Source of the DNA: an uncultured Oscillospiraceae bacterium
GTDB lineage: Bacteria; Bacillota; Clostridia; Oscillospirales; Oscillospiraceae
DNA length: 64,000 nt
NCBI GenBank assembly: GCA_910588495.1
Contig: CAJUPU010000001.1
Span: 62,001 to 126,000 of the forward strand
Reading direction: 5' to 3'
Position numbers and translations under genes: made by a program. Of the stretch, positions 1 through 7,908 are shown piece after piece (position 1 is the first letter of the stretch; the number at the start of each line of letters is the position of its first letter). A model generated the notes under the pieces. The model made no database searches, was not told the origin of the DNA, and worked only from the letters and a program-made list of their open reading frames with translations.

Positions 1-615
1 ACCGGCGCCTTCCTCCGCCACCTGGGCAACCTCCGGGAGCTGGCCCCGGACACCGTCTACGCCTCCTACGATGACACCTCCCTGCAATACCCCGTGCCCA
101 CCAAGTCGGATGTGCTGCTCCATCTGTACCACAACATCAACGATCCCGACGCCTATTTCTCCCTGCTGGACAACACCCCCGTCAACGGCAGCATGGTGGA
201 GCCGGGCCAGCCGGTGCTGTTCGGCGGCTGGGAGATCGCCTATCATACCGCCCGGATCGTCTCCGAGTTCGAGGACGGCATGTACGTCTTTTCCGCCGAG
301 GAGGGGAATCAGTGCGTCATCGCCGATTTGACCGTCACGAACCGCGGCCTGGACTCGGATACCTTCCTGCCCGTGGTCTACTATCCCAACGAGGACCCCG
401 TCCTGTACGTCACCGACTCCGGCAAGGAAGAGCGCTATGACTGCGTCGATGTCATGCTGTACAGCCCCTGCCTGAACAACCGGACGGTGGAGCCCGGCAG
501 CTCCAAAGAGGGAGAGCTGGTCTTTCAGATCCCCGACTCCCTGGCCCAGAGCGGCGAGCAGCTCTACATCGCCGTCACGATGGGCGGCCAGGTGGTCTAC
601 TATCCCCTGAACTGA
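1..615 (+). CDS. Partial protein with DUF4352-like C-terminal domain
   Basis: Only the last 204 codons lie in the window. The frame is open from base 1, so the true start is upstream and an internal GTG at 94 is not needed. The last ~130 residues resemble the Ig-like domain of DUF4352-type surface proteins: a strand ending LTVTNRGL, a turn VEPGSSKEGELVFQIPD and a closing YPLN strand. Such domains usually follow a lipoprotein signal, which would lie outside the window. Function is unknown. The 176 bases after the stop show no clear terminator and carry the next gene's likely promoter. Confidence 0.7.
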   Translation, partial: TGAFLRHLGNLRELAPDTVYASYDDTSLQYPVPTKSDVLLHLYHNINDPDAYFSLLDNTPVNGSMVEPGQPVLFGGWEIAYHTARIVSEFEDGMYVFSAEEGNQCVIADLTVTNRGLDSDTFLPVVYYPNEDPVLYVTDSGKEERYDCVDVMLYSPCLNNRTVEPGSSKEGELVFQIPDSLAQSGEQLYIAVTMGGQVVYYPLN

Positions 616-721
616 GGGTGGGCCGCTCTGCGCTCTCAAGATCGATCGGCACCGCTGTCCCCAAACGTCCCAGTTTCGACATTATATTGGTATAGGACAG
701 GCATTGGATAAGCTGTGGGAC

Positions 722-750
722 TTGACCCGCAGCCCTTTCGGGGGTACTTT
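722..750 (+). promoter_or_regulatory. Candidate promoter of the first ECF sigma gene
   Basis: TTGACC at 722-727 and TACTTT at 745-750 with a 17-base spacer, 41 bases before the GTG start. The -35 is good and the -10 is poor. If the operon is autoregulated, as many ECF operons are, another sigma factor may read this region. Confidence 0.4.
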
Positions 751-791
751 ATAGGGAGGCGTCCGCGCCGGCCCAGGCAGGAGGTGATCGG

Positions 792-1277
792 GTGAGCTCC
801 AGCGAACCGTGGCAGTCAGATCTGGAACAAATGTATCGAGAGATGTATCCGACCCTCTACGCCTACGCCCTGCGGATCCTGAAGGACCACGCCCTGGCGG
901 AGGAGGCCATCCAGGACACCTTCTGCATCGCCTGCGCCAAACGAGAGCAGGCCCTGTCCAACCCCAAGCCCCGGGGCTGGCTCATGCTGACTTTGAAGCA
1001 TGTGATGCAGAACATGCTCCGCGCCCAAAGAAAGGTGCAGAGGCTGCTCTTCCTGACCGCCGGCGAGGAACAACCCGCGGAGGCGCCCGAGCTGCTGGAC
1101 GTGGACGTGCTGTTCGGTGACGTGTCGAACAGCGAGGACTTCCGCCTGCTCAAACGCATCGCCCTGGATCAATGCACCATCGTGGAGCTGGCCCAGGACC
1201 TGGGCATCTCCGTGGAGGCCTGCAAAAAGCGGGTGCAGAGGGCCCGGAAACGGCTGCAAAAGAAGCTGAAGGTTTGA
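792..1277 (+). CDS. ECF-type RNA polymerase sigma factor
   Basis: 161 residues, usual for a small ECF sigma factor. Region 2 is seen at about residues 10-75 (LYAYALRILKDHALAEEAIQDTF) in the helical pattern that binds core polymerase and the -10. Region 4 is at about 110-158 (IVELAQDLGISVEACKKRVQRARKRL), the HTH that reads the -35. There is a weak linker and no region 1 or 3. The GTG start is set by a strong GGAGGTGAT ribosome site just upstream. The next gene begins 27 bases after the stop and encodes a membrane protein in the usual anti-sigma position. The stress or ligand sensed cannot be told from the sequence. Confidence 0.88.
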   Translation: MSSSEPWQSDLEQMYREMYPTLYAYALRILKDHALAEEAIQDTFCIACAKREQALSNPKPRGWLMLTLKHVMQNMLRAQRKVQRLLFLTAGEEQPAEAPELLDVDVLFGDVSNSEDFRLLKRIALDQCTIVELAQDLGISVEACKKRVQRARKRLQKKLKV

Positions 1278-1304
1278 CAACGCCCAATGAAAGGGGGAAA
1301 CTGT

Positions 1305-2213
1305 GTGGGAAGAGCGGAACGATGGAACCACCTGGAGCCCAGCGACTTGGAGCGGATGAGCACGGCGGGCCTGGAAAAGCTGCTCCTCCAGGACTTCCAG
1401 GACCCGGAGAGCGGAGAGGACCGCATGGAACGGCTCTACTACGCCGCCCAGCTGCTGGCGGAACGATCTCCAAACTCCAACGCCTCCGCAGACCGGGCCT
1501 GGGCGGACTTCCAGGAGAGATACCTCCCTTTTGCCGAGGCCCGCAGCGCCCATCATGAGGACGGTGTCTCACCGTCCTCAGACGCCGCCCCAGGGCGGCG
1601 TCCAACCCATCTGCGAAAATGGAGCGTGCGCGGGATCCTGGCCGCGGCGGCGCTGGCCGTCCTGCTGCTGTCTATCTCTGCGGCCGCGGCGGCGGGCGGC
1701 TATGACCTTTGGCGGATGCTGGCCCGGTGGACGGACGAGGTGATCAGCATCACGCCGGGCCAGATCGCCCAGGTGGACCCGGATGAGATACGCATACCCG
1801 TGGAAGGCACAGAATACGCCAGCCTCCAGCAGGCGCTGGACGACTGCGGCCTGACCCTGCCCGCCGCCCCCAAATGGCTTCCGGAGGGCTTTGAGCTGGT
1901 GGAGCTGATCGTGGACACCAGCGATCCCAACTCACTGGTCTTTGTGACGTGTTACAATAAAGGGGACACTGCGCTCCTCATAAGCATTCATGTTTTCCTG
2001 ACCCGGGAGGACGGGGGCCACGGAGGCTATGGCGACTTCCAAAAGGACGAGGGCGACCCCATCCCCTACCAAGTGGGGGGCGTGACCCACCTGCTGTCCA
2101 CCAACGCCGGACGGCCCATCGCCCTCTGGGTCAACGGCCCTGTGGAGGGCTCCATCATCGGAGACATCACCATGGACGACCTGAAGCAGATCATCGACTC
2201 CATCTACGAATAG
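1305..2213 (+). CDS. DUF4367-type membrane protein, probable anti-sigma partner
   Basis: 302 residues from the GTG at 1305. That start has AAAGGGGGA seven bases upstream, whereas the longer ATG at 1287 has no ribosome site and contains this one. Residues 1-80 are cytoplasmic and helical, a membrane segment lies at about 109-131 (ILAAAALAVLLLSISAAAAA), and the rest is outside. The outer end (about 185-302) matches the DUF4367 pattern: LPEGFELVEL, then alternating strands and a helical end DDLKQIIDSIYE. One membrane pass directly behind an ECF gene suggests that it holds the sigma factor at the membrane. That is inference; no zinc-type anti-sigma motif is seen. Confidence 0.72.
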   Translation: MGRAERWNHLEPSDLERMSTAGLEKLLLQDFQDPESGEDRMERLYYAAQLLAERSPNSNASADRAWADFQERYLPFAEARSAHHEDGVSPSSDAAPGRRPTHLRKWSVRGILAAAALAVLLLSISAAAAAGGYDLWRMLARWTDEVISITPGQIAQVDPDEIRIPVEGTEYASLQQALDDCGLTLPAAPKWLPEGFELVELIVDTSDPNSLVFVTCYNKGDTALLISIHVFLTREDGGHGGYGDFQKDEGDPIPYQVGGVTHLLSTNAGRPIALWVNGPVEGSIIGDITMDDLKQIIDSIYE

Positions 2214-2220
2214 GAGCATA

Positions 2221-2258
2221 AAGAGCGCCCCACGGACAGCAGTTCGTGGGGCGCTTTG
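2221..2258 (+). terminator. Terminator between the two convergent sigma operons
   Basis: Perfect 11-bp stem, AGCGCCCCACG at 2224-2234 with CGTGGGGCGCT at 2245-2255, followed by TTTG. It lies between convergent genes and can serve both, although the run of T is short on either side. Confidence 0.7.
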
Positions 2259-2268
2259 CCGTTTGCGG

Positions 2269-3726
2269 CTATCTCGATCGTCCCCCGGCGGGGTCGTTGA
2301 CTATCCCCACGAACAGGGGCAGGCCGCTGTCCCCGGTGACGCAGAACAGGAAGGGCCGGTCCAGCACCAGATCCACCTCCCCGTCTGGGGCGCTGTCCGC
2401 CTCAGGACCCATCACGGTAAAGGCCGCGGCGGTGCAGCCCTCCTCGTCGATCGTCACCCGGGCGGCGTGATTGGCCTGGGAGAGAACGATGGGCGCGTCC
2501 ACATCGCGGGTCATGGGGGTAAAATCGGAGACCTCCGGGTCGTAGACATCCACGATCCCCAGGGCTTTCAGGCCCTCCTCCAGGTCGAATTGGGAGGCCA
2601 CGTCGAACTTTGGCACAGACCGGTCCACGAAAACGTGCCTCTGCTTTTCCCACTCGTATTTATTGGCGGTGAACAGGAAGTCCACGGCCTCCCCACCGGC
2701 CAGCAGCTCCTCCGGAGCCACCCCCTCGTCGGGCAGGAGGAACCACATGGCGCCGCCCTCCGTGAAGGGCTGGCTCACGGCGGCGAACTTGTCCCCCCAG
2801 TAATAGGTCCCGCTGCCCCGCTGGCGCATAAACTCCGCCTCCACCTCCCCGGCGGGGGTGTGGAAGGTCTGGGGCGCAGTCTCCTCCTTGGAAAAGTCAT
2901 TGGCCCACGGGGCCTTGAAATAGACCGTCGTGGCCAGGGCCAGGATGGTCTTGGTGTTCAGCTTCACATTCCCGGCCTGCTCCTTCAGAAGTCCTCCGGT
3001 CTGCTGGTCCAGCCAGCTCTGCAAAGCCCTGTCGAGCTCGGCGGACCCCATCTCCCCCCGGTAGGAGGAGGCGTAGAAATCCCGGGCCAGGATATCCATG
3101 GTGTCCCGGTCGAAATTCACGGCCCTGTTCAGCCACACAGAGCTGGCCAGGATGGAGGTCACGGCCCCGTCGTCCCGGTAGTTGGCGTTCCACACGTCCC
3201 CCGCCTGTCTGCGCAGCTCGTCCATGCTCTCGCTGCCCAGGAGGGCCAGGATCTGCCCCCGGCTGTCCCCACCGGTGAGCTGGGCCAGCATGGACAGGGC
3301 CATATAGATGTTCAACGGGGAATAGACCCGGTTCTCTCCCTTCGTGTCCGTCAAAAAGACCTGGGCGCTCCGGGCAAAGAAGGCTTCCAGCGCGGAGGTG
3401 TCCCCCAGATCCCGCCGCTGGGTCCACACGTCCTCCCGCCAGGCCTCATAGGCCTCTGAGCTGAACTGGGCCAGGTCCTTTGGATACGGAGCCATCTCCG
3501 GATACTCCGCCTGGGCGATGGCCTGGGCGGTCAGCCCGCCGCCGGGGCGCAGCAGCGCGCCCACCAAGACCACCACGGCCAGCACCGCCGCCACGGCGCC
3601 CAGCCACCTTCTTCTCCCCCGCCCTTTTACACGGGCGGGCCTCTCTCCGACGGGGGCCGCCTCGTCGATCTTTCGCTCGCCGATCGCGCCCAACGCCGCA
3701 AAGAGCCGTTCGCTCCTCTCGCTCAT
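2269..3726 (-). CDS. Membrane-anchored serpin
   Basis: 485 residues. Residues 1-40 are a charged cytoplasmic tail starting MSERSERLF, a membrane segment lies at about 41-59, and the rest is a full serpin domain with VYSPLNIYMALSML near its start and the C-terminal signature LDRPFLFCV...LPLFVGIVNDP. The reactive-loop hinge at about 427-437 (EEGCTAAAFT) keeps P15 Gly and the P12-P10 Ala residues of inhibitory serpins; P14 is Cys and P9 is Phe. The product should be a surface-displayed protease inhibitor. The ATG overlaps the stop of the sigma gene upstream (ATGA), so translation is coupled. A serpin occupies the slot of an anti-sigma factor, and its N-terminus has the same tail-plus-helix layout. 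Confidence 0.9.
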   Translation of the reverse strand: MSERSERLFAALGAIGERKIDEAAPVGERPARVKGRGRRRWLGAVAAVLAVVVLVGALLRPGGGLTAQAIAQAEYPEMAPYPKDLAQFSSEAYEAWREDVWTQRRDLGDTSALEAFFARSAQVFLTDTKGENRVYSPLNIYMALSMLAQLTGGDSRGQILALLGSESMDELRRQAGDVWNANYRDDGAVTSILASSVWLNRAVNFDRDTMDILARDFYASSYRGEMGSAELDRALQSWLDQQTGGLLKEQAGNVKLNTKTILALATTVYFKAPWANDFSKEETAPQTFHTPAGEVEAEFMRQRGSGTYYWGDKFAAVSQPFTEGGAMWFLLPDEGVAPEELLAGGEAVDFLFTANKYEWEKQRHVFVDRSVPKFDVASQFDLEEGLKALGIVDVYDPEVSDFTPMTRDVDAPIVLSQANHAARVTIDEEGCTAAAFTVMGPEADSAPDGEVDLVLDRPFLFCVTGDSGLPLFVGIVNDPAGGRSR

Positions 3727-4280
3727 ACTGAGATCCCCTCCTGTTCCAGCGCGCGGCGGAGGCTGTCCCGAAGGCGCCCCAGCCGCTTGGTCATGGTGTT
3801 GGGGGAGCATCCGGCCTGCCGGGCCACCTGGTCCACCCGCTGGCCGTACCAGTACCGCCGCAGAAACGCCGTCCGGTCCGGGCGGTCCAGGCCGTCCAGC
3901 CACCGGTCGATGGCCCGGGCCAGCTCGCCGGCCTCCACTTCCTCCTCCACGCCGCCGGCCGCGGGCAGGCAGTCCTCCAGCTCGGACAGCAGCACCTCCA
4001 GCCCGCCGCCCCGCTTTTCCGCCCGGCGCTCCCGCCAGCGGTCCAGAGACAGGTTGCGGGTGAGCGCCGCGAAGAACGCCCGCAGACAGCCGGGCCGCTG
4101 GGGCGGCATGGCGTTCCAGGCCCGGTGCCAGGTGTCGTTGACGCACTCCTCGGCGTCCTCGGGGCTGCCCAGGATGTTCCGGGACAGCGCGCGGCACAGC
4201 CCGCCGTACTTTGCGTCGCTGGCCGGGATGGCCTCCTCGTCCCGGGCCCAGTACAGGCCGATGATGTGGGCGTCCTCCAT
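3723..4280 (-). CDS. ECF-type sigma factor coupled to serpin
   Basis: 185 residues from the ATG at 4280, which has GGGAGGAG eight bases upstream; an open frame continues further but lacks a ribosome site. Region 2 at about residues 20-85 includes EDAEECVNDTWHRAWNAMP and ends in LSLDRWRERRAEKR. Region 4 at about 130-180 has the HTH VDQVARQAGCSPNTMTKRLGRLRDSL. The four-base overlap with the serpin gene predicts fixed stoichiometry. Neither the target promoters nor an ordinary anti-sigma factor is visible nearby. The gene lies directly downstream of a large palindrome that may form part of its leader. Confidence 0.88.
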   Translation of the reverse strand: MEDAHIIGLYWARDEEAIPASDAKYGGLCRALSRNILGSPEDAEECVNDTWHRAWNAMPPQRPGCLRAFFAALTRNLSLDRWRERRAEKRGGGLEVLLSELEDCLPAAGGVEEEVEAGELARAIDRWLDGLDRPDRTAFLRRYWYGQRVDQVARQAGCSPNTMTKRLGRLRDSLRRALEQEGISV

Positions 4281-4304
4281 GGATGGCTCCTCCCCTCTCC
4301 TCTG

Positions 4305-4465
4305 AGAAGCTGTACCGATCGCCTCAGCACCCAGCTTGCGGCCCAAATTGCCGCTGGCTGCGTTGAAAGATCTTGAAATACACAAAGTATTCCCGCGATC
4401 TTTCGCCTTGCCACCGGCGATCTTGGCTCGCGAATCTGAATACTTCGGCGATCAGTACAGCTTCT
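4305..4465. repeat. 161-bp imperfect palindrome
   Basis: The whole stretch folds on a centre near 4384. The outer arms 4305-4323 and 4447-4465 match at 18 of 19 positions (AGAAGCTGTACCGATCGCC and GGCGATCAGTACAGCTTCT). Middle arms are GAAAGATC at 4365-4372 and GATCTTTC at 4397-4404. The tip is AATAC-acaaa-GTATT. Between these the arms pair only partly. No ORF or transposase is inside. It could be a MITE-like element or a large hairpin in the leader of the sigma/serpin operon. Nothing else is seen in 4281-4528. Confidence 0.7.
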
Positions 4466-4528
4466 GAAAAGTCCGCTCACTTATCAAGACGGGATCGGGG
4501 CGGGGATGTGACGGGATCTCAAACATTT

Positions 4529-5455
4529 TCACCCCAGGCTGAACGCCGCGATGGCCGCGAACAGCAAGATCGTGCACAGGGTGTGGACCGACAGCGCTGT
4601 GGAGATATACTTCCCCTCGTCTCCAACGTCGGCAAACAGGGGGATGATGAAGGGGGCGGGCAGGGCGTAGAGGATCATCAGCGCGATCTGCAGGCCCTTG
4701 TCGTAGGGCACGATCCGGAAGAGGAGGAAGCTCACCGCCGCCAGCAGCCCCCCCATGACGGCCAGGCGGCACAGCACCGTTGCCGCCACCGGCCGCAGAA
4801 GGGATCGGTCCAGATCCAGCTCATAGCCCACCACCAGCAGCACCAGTGCGCTGGTGGGCGCGGCGATCATGGAGATGATCCCCGTCACCGCCCCGGCGGC
4901 GGGGCCGGACAGCACCCACTGGCCCACGCCCAGCACCCCCAGCAGGATGCCCAGCGCCATGCCGATGCAGCATTTGTTGGTCACCATATTCTTCACCAGC
5001 CCCGCCGCCGTGGGCCTGCGCCCGTCGGTCAGGGAGAGGAAGCCCAGGAACGCGGTGTAGGCGAACACCGTCTGCCCCAGGTCCACCGCAGCAAAACCGG
5101 ACTGCTCCCCCATGAGCACGCCGTACAGGGCGTAGCCCAGCATACCGCCCTCGGCGCTGGCCAGCAGGAAGGGGAAAAACTTCCCGTGGGGGGCGGCCAG
5201 CCTGCGCAGGCCGAACCCAGCGGCCAGGGCCAGCGCGTACCCGGCGTATACCAGCACGAAGATGAGGGCCACCGCCAGGGAATACTTCGCGGTGAAAAAG
5301 GCGTTGAACAGCACCACCGGAAGGCAGATGTCCCCCACCACCGCTTTCAGCCCCGCCAGACCGTTCATGTCAAAGATCTTTTTCCTCCGGCACACCATGC
5401 CCAGCGCCAGCATCACCACGATGGGCAGCACCATTTGGATCACCTGTAAAGCCAT
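4529..5455 (-). CDS. AEC family membrane transporter
   Basis: 308 residues from the ATG at 5455, preceded by AAAGGGAGGT. About ten hydrophobic segments in two halves of five. The N-terminal MVLPIVVMLALGMVCRRKKIFDMNGLAGLK and the broken helices around LPAPFIIPLFADVGDEGKYIST are typical of the auxin efflux carrier/AEC family, which exports or takes up organic anions such as malate. The substrate is not predictable. It stands alone between the Lsr terminator and the palindrome, so it is probably a single-gene unit; no clear promoter was found. Confidence 0.85.
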   Translation of the reverse strand: MALQVIQMVLPIVVMLALGMVCRRKKIFDMNGLAGLKAVVGDICLPVVLFNAFFTAKYSLAVALIFVLVYAGYALALAAGFGLRRLAAPHGKFFPFLLASAEGGMLGYALYGVLMGEQSGFAAVDLGQTVFAYTAFLGFLSLTDGRRPTAAGLVKNMVTNKCCIGMALGILLGVLGVGQWVLSGPAAGAVTGIISMIAAPTSALVLLVVGYELDLDRSLLRPVAATVLCRLAVMGGLLAAVSFLLFRIVPYDKGLQIALMILYALPAPFIIPLFADVGDEGKYISTALSVHTLCTILLFAAIAAFSLG

Positions 5456-5511
5456 AGTAACCTCCCTTTTCCTCCCATGATCGCAGCCCGGCAAAGGCTC
5501 GCCGCCTCATA

Positions 5512-5550
5512 CCGAAAAAGGAGGGGAAAGCAATCGTCTTTCCCCTCCTT
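5512..5550 (-). terminator. Terminator of the lsrACDBF operon
   Basis: Perfect 13-bp stem: AAGGAGGGGAAAG at 5518-5530 with CTTTCCCCTCCTT at 5538-5550. Read on the minus strand it ends in TTTTTCGG, 17 bases past the lsrF stop. Confidence 0.92.
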
Positions 5551-5566
5551 CGCCGCGATTCCTCTC

Positions 5567-6448
5567 TTATTTGTGGGTCTCGTCCTGGAAGAACTCCAGC
5601 GCCTCCTTGTCGGTGGCGCCCTTGTGGACGATCATGGCCACCGCCTGGGCCATGGCCACGGGATGGGTGCTCTGGAAGATGTTCCGGCCCATGTCCACGC
5701 CGTGGGCGCCCTTCTGGATCACGCCGTAGGCCAGCTTGAGGGCGTCCGGCTCAGACAGCTTCTTGCCCCCGGCCACCACGATGGGCACCGGGCAGGCGGC
5801 CACGACCTCCTCGAAGTTCTCGCAGTCATAGGTCTTGACCACCTGCACGCCCATCTCGGCGATGATGCGGGTGGCCAGCTTGAAGAAGCGGTCGGTCCGG
5901 GCCATGTCCTTGCCCACGGCGCACACGCCCATGGTGGGGATGGAATAGCGCATACCGGCGTTGATCACCTGGTTCAGATTGTCCAGGCTGGACAGCTGGC
6001 CGTCCGCGCCGATGAAGGTCTGCACCGCCATGCAGTCAACGTCCATACGGACGGCGTCCTCGATGTCCACCGCCACCACCTCGTGGCTCAGATCGTCCTG
6101 GAGCATAGAGGAACCGGAGGTGACACGCAGAGACACGCTCTTCACGATCTCGGGGGGGACGCAGGTGCGCAGAGCGCCCCGGGTGCCCATGAAGCAGTCC
6201 ACATAGGGGGCCAGCTGGGGCAGCAGCAGATCCAGCCGCTCCAGCCCGGCGGTGGAGCCCATGAAGTAGCCGTGATCGAAGGCAAACATGACGGTGTTGC
6301 CGCTCTTCGGGTCGAAGATGTTGGACATGCGCTTTTTCATGCCCCAGTCCAGGCTGTTGATGCCCTTGAGGAAAAAGCCCTCCTGATTGGCGAAGGGGAC
6401 GTCCACGTGATAGTCTTTGGAGACTTTCAGACCTTCCAGATCAGCCAT
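5567..6448 (-). CDS. lsrF: LsrF, 3-hydroxy-5-phosphonooxypentane-2,4-dione thiolase
   Basis: 293 residues from the ATG at 6448 with AAGGAGGA upstream, the usual LsrF length. A class I aldolase-like barrel. The match to enterobacterial LsrF is clear in VVKTYDCENFEEVV (the Lys of VKTY aligns with the catalytic lysine), CPVPIVVAGGKKL and HGVDMGRNIFQS. LsrF moves an acetyl group from the phosphorylated, isomerised AI-2 to CoA, giving DHAP and acetyl-CoA, which ends AI-2 breakdown. It is last in lsrACDBF, the same order as in Salmonella. The terminator follows at once. Confidence 0.93.
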   Translation of the reverse strand: MADLEGLKVSKDYHVDVPFANQEGFFLKGINSLDWGMKKRMSNIFDPKSGNTVMFAFDHGYFMGSTAGLERLDLLLPQLAPYVDCFMGTRGALRTCVPPEIVKSVSLRVTSGSSMLQDDLSHEVVAVDIEDAVRMDVDCMAVQTFIGADGQLSSLDNLNQVINAGMRYSIPTMGVCAVGKDMARTDRFFKLATRIIAEMGVQVVKTYDCENFEEVVAACPVPIVVAGGKKLSEPDALKLAYGVIQKGAHGVDMGRNIFQSTHPVAMAQAVAMIVHKGATDKEALEFFQDETHK

Positions 6449-6547
6449 AAGATATATCCTCCTTGAATTTGGTAAAATGATCAGCGGCGGGGGGCGGAAC
6501 GCCCGGTCAAAGCGCCGCGGGCGCGTTCGATCGGATGCTCCGAATGC

Positions 6548-6616
6548 CTCCGCTCCCAAAAGAGCGCCGTGACCCCGGCGCTCTTTTGGGAGCGGAGCGG
6601 GACAGCCGTCCCGCTC
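6548..6616 (-). other. Double hairpin between lsrB and lsrF
   Basis: A perfect 22-bp inverted repeat (6548-6569 with 6576-6597) next to a 9-bp stem GAGCGGGAC/GTCCCGCTC (6595-6616). No U-run follows on the minus strand, so this looks like a 3' stabiliser or partial terminator behind the binding-protein gene. The rest of 6449-6643 shows nothing else clear. Confidence 0.7.
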
Positions 6617-6643
6617 CGCCCGGATCGGACGAAATGACCTCGA

Positions 6644-7816
6644 TCAGAAGTCGTACTGGTCCATGTTCTCCGCGTTGAAGATGGCGCGCTCGGGCAGCAG
6701 CACCACACCGTTGTTGGTGTCGGCGGTGGCGTCGTCGGGATTCAGGCAGTTGTTGGGCATGACCTCACAGTCGCCGATGCCGGGGACGCTGATCACATCG
6801 CCCACCTTCACGTCGTTACCGGCGGCGATGTAGGCGGCCACGTAGCAGCCCAGACCACCCTGGATCTTGCAGTCCCACAATCCCCAGTTGAACAGGATGC
6901 CGTCCTTGCAGTAACCCTTGATGGCGTTGGGGGTGGCGAAGCCGGTGATGGTCACGTCGGCCTTGGTCAGGCCCTTCTTCTGGGCGGCCTCCAGCTGGCC
7001 GGGCAGGGCGGTGGAGTCGTTGCAGATGATCAGGTCGATGTCGGGGTTGGCGTCCAGAACGGCGGTGCCGATCGTGACGGACTTCTCCGCGTCCTGCTCA
7101 GAGTAGTAGTTGTCGGGATGGACGTTCTCCCAGTTGGGGTACTTCTCCTTGATGAGCTTCTCGCCCTCCACCTGCCAGGAGTTCTGGTCGGTGACGGTGG
7201 CCTGGGAGTAGTGCCAGGCGTACTTCACGGCGTCCTTCTCGGGGTCAATGCCGCGGTCCTTCAGGCCGTTGACGGCCAGCTCCACCAGCATGGCGCCCAG
7301 CACCTCGGGGGTGCCCTGGGAGACCATCAGGGCGCGGTTGTCGGCGGCGGCGTCGGAGTCCCAGGTGCACACCACGATCCCGGCGGCCTCGGCCTCCTTC
7401 AGGGCATCGGCCACACCGGCGGCGTCAACGGTGGAGATGCAGATGGCGTCAACCCCCTTGGAGATGGCGTCCTGGATGCACTGCACCTGGTCGGCGGCAG
7501 TGGCGTTGGGGTTGCCGATGTAGTCCACGGTGATGCCCCAGTCCTTGGCGAAGTCCTGGGCGCCGGTGTTGGCCACCTCGAAGAAGGCGTTGCCGGTCAG
7601 CTTGGGGATGAAGGCCACGGTCTTGCCCTCAACGGACTTGACCTCGCCGTCGCCGCCCTCGGGAGCCGTGGACTCGGCGGGAGCCTTGCTCTCCTCAACA
7701 GCCTTGGACTCCTCGGCGGGAGCCTTGGACTCGGTGGGCTTGTCGCCGCCGCAGGCCGCCAGAGCGAAGATCATGCTCAGAGCCAGGAACAGTGCTGCGA
7801 GTCTTTTCAGTTTCAT
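6644..7816 (-). CDS. lsrB: LsrB-like AI-2 binding lipoprotein
   Basis: 390 residues. The second ATG (7816) is preferred because GGAGG lies ten bases before it and touches the first ATG at 7825. A lipoprotein signal ends in the lipobox LAAC (Cys about residue 22), then a Ser/Ala/Glu linker to about 60, then a type 1 periplasmic-binding fold. It follows Salmonella LsrB closely: FIPKLTGNAFFE, TWDSD, TVTDQN, FGFATPN-like GFATPN, and the end NNGVVLLPERAIFN. Of the known AI-2 contacts, Lys35, Asp116, Asp166 and Gln167 are kept, but the Pro220/Ala222 segment reads CNDSTALP. It delivers AI-2 to the LsrACD transporter. Confidence 0.9.
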   Translation of the reverse strand: MKLKRLAALFLALSMIFALAACGGDKPTESKAPAEESKAVEESKAPAESTAPEGGDGEVKSVEGKTVAFIPKLTGNAFFEVANTGAQDFAKDWGITVDYIGNPNATAADQVQCIQDAISKGVDAICISTVDAAGVADALKEAEAAGIVVCTWDSDAAADNRALMVSQGTPEVLGAMLVELAVNGLKDRGIDPEKDAVKYAWHYSQATVTDQNSWQVEGEKLIKEKYPNWENVHPDNYYSEQDAEKSVTIGTAVLDANPDIDLIICNDSTALPGQLEAAQKKGLTKADVTITGFATPNAIKGYCKDGILFNWGLWDCKIQGGLGCYVAAYIAAGNDVKVGDVISVPGIGDCEVMPNNCLNPDDATADTNNGVVLLPERAIFNAENMDQYDF

Positions 7817-7847
7817 GCTTTTCATACCTCCATTTGATATGTGTTTT

Positions 7848-7879
7848 TATATTCAGGGACCGTCGGGCCCCGGAATATA
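7848..7879 (-). other. Hairpin in the lsrD-lsrB leader
   Basis: TATATTCAGGG at 7848-7858 pairs with CCCGGAATATA at 7869-7879 with one mismatch. With the double hairpin downstream it brackets lsrB, as expected for a binding-protein mRNA that is processed and kept longer than the membrane genes. Confidence 0.5.
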
Positions 7880-7908
7880 CCGCTCGTCCATTCCCCGGGA
7901 ACAAGCCC

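Noticed and set aside
2269..4197. Single 642-residue protein joining the serpin with upstream sequence
   Set aside because: The upstream extension lies in a different frame of the sigma gene, is Arg/Gly/Pro-rich, and has no start signal; the ATG at 3726 overlapping the sigma stop explains the serpin better.
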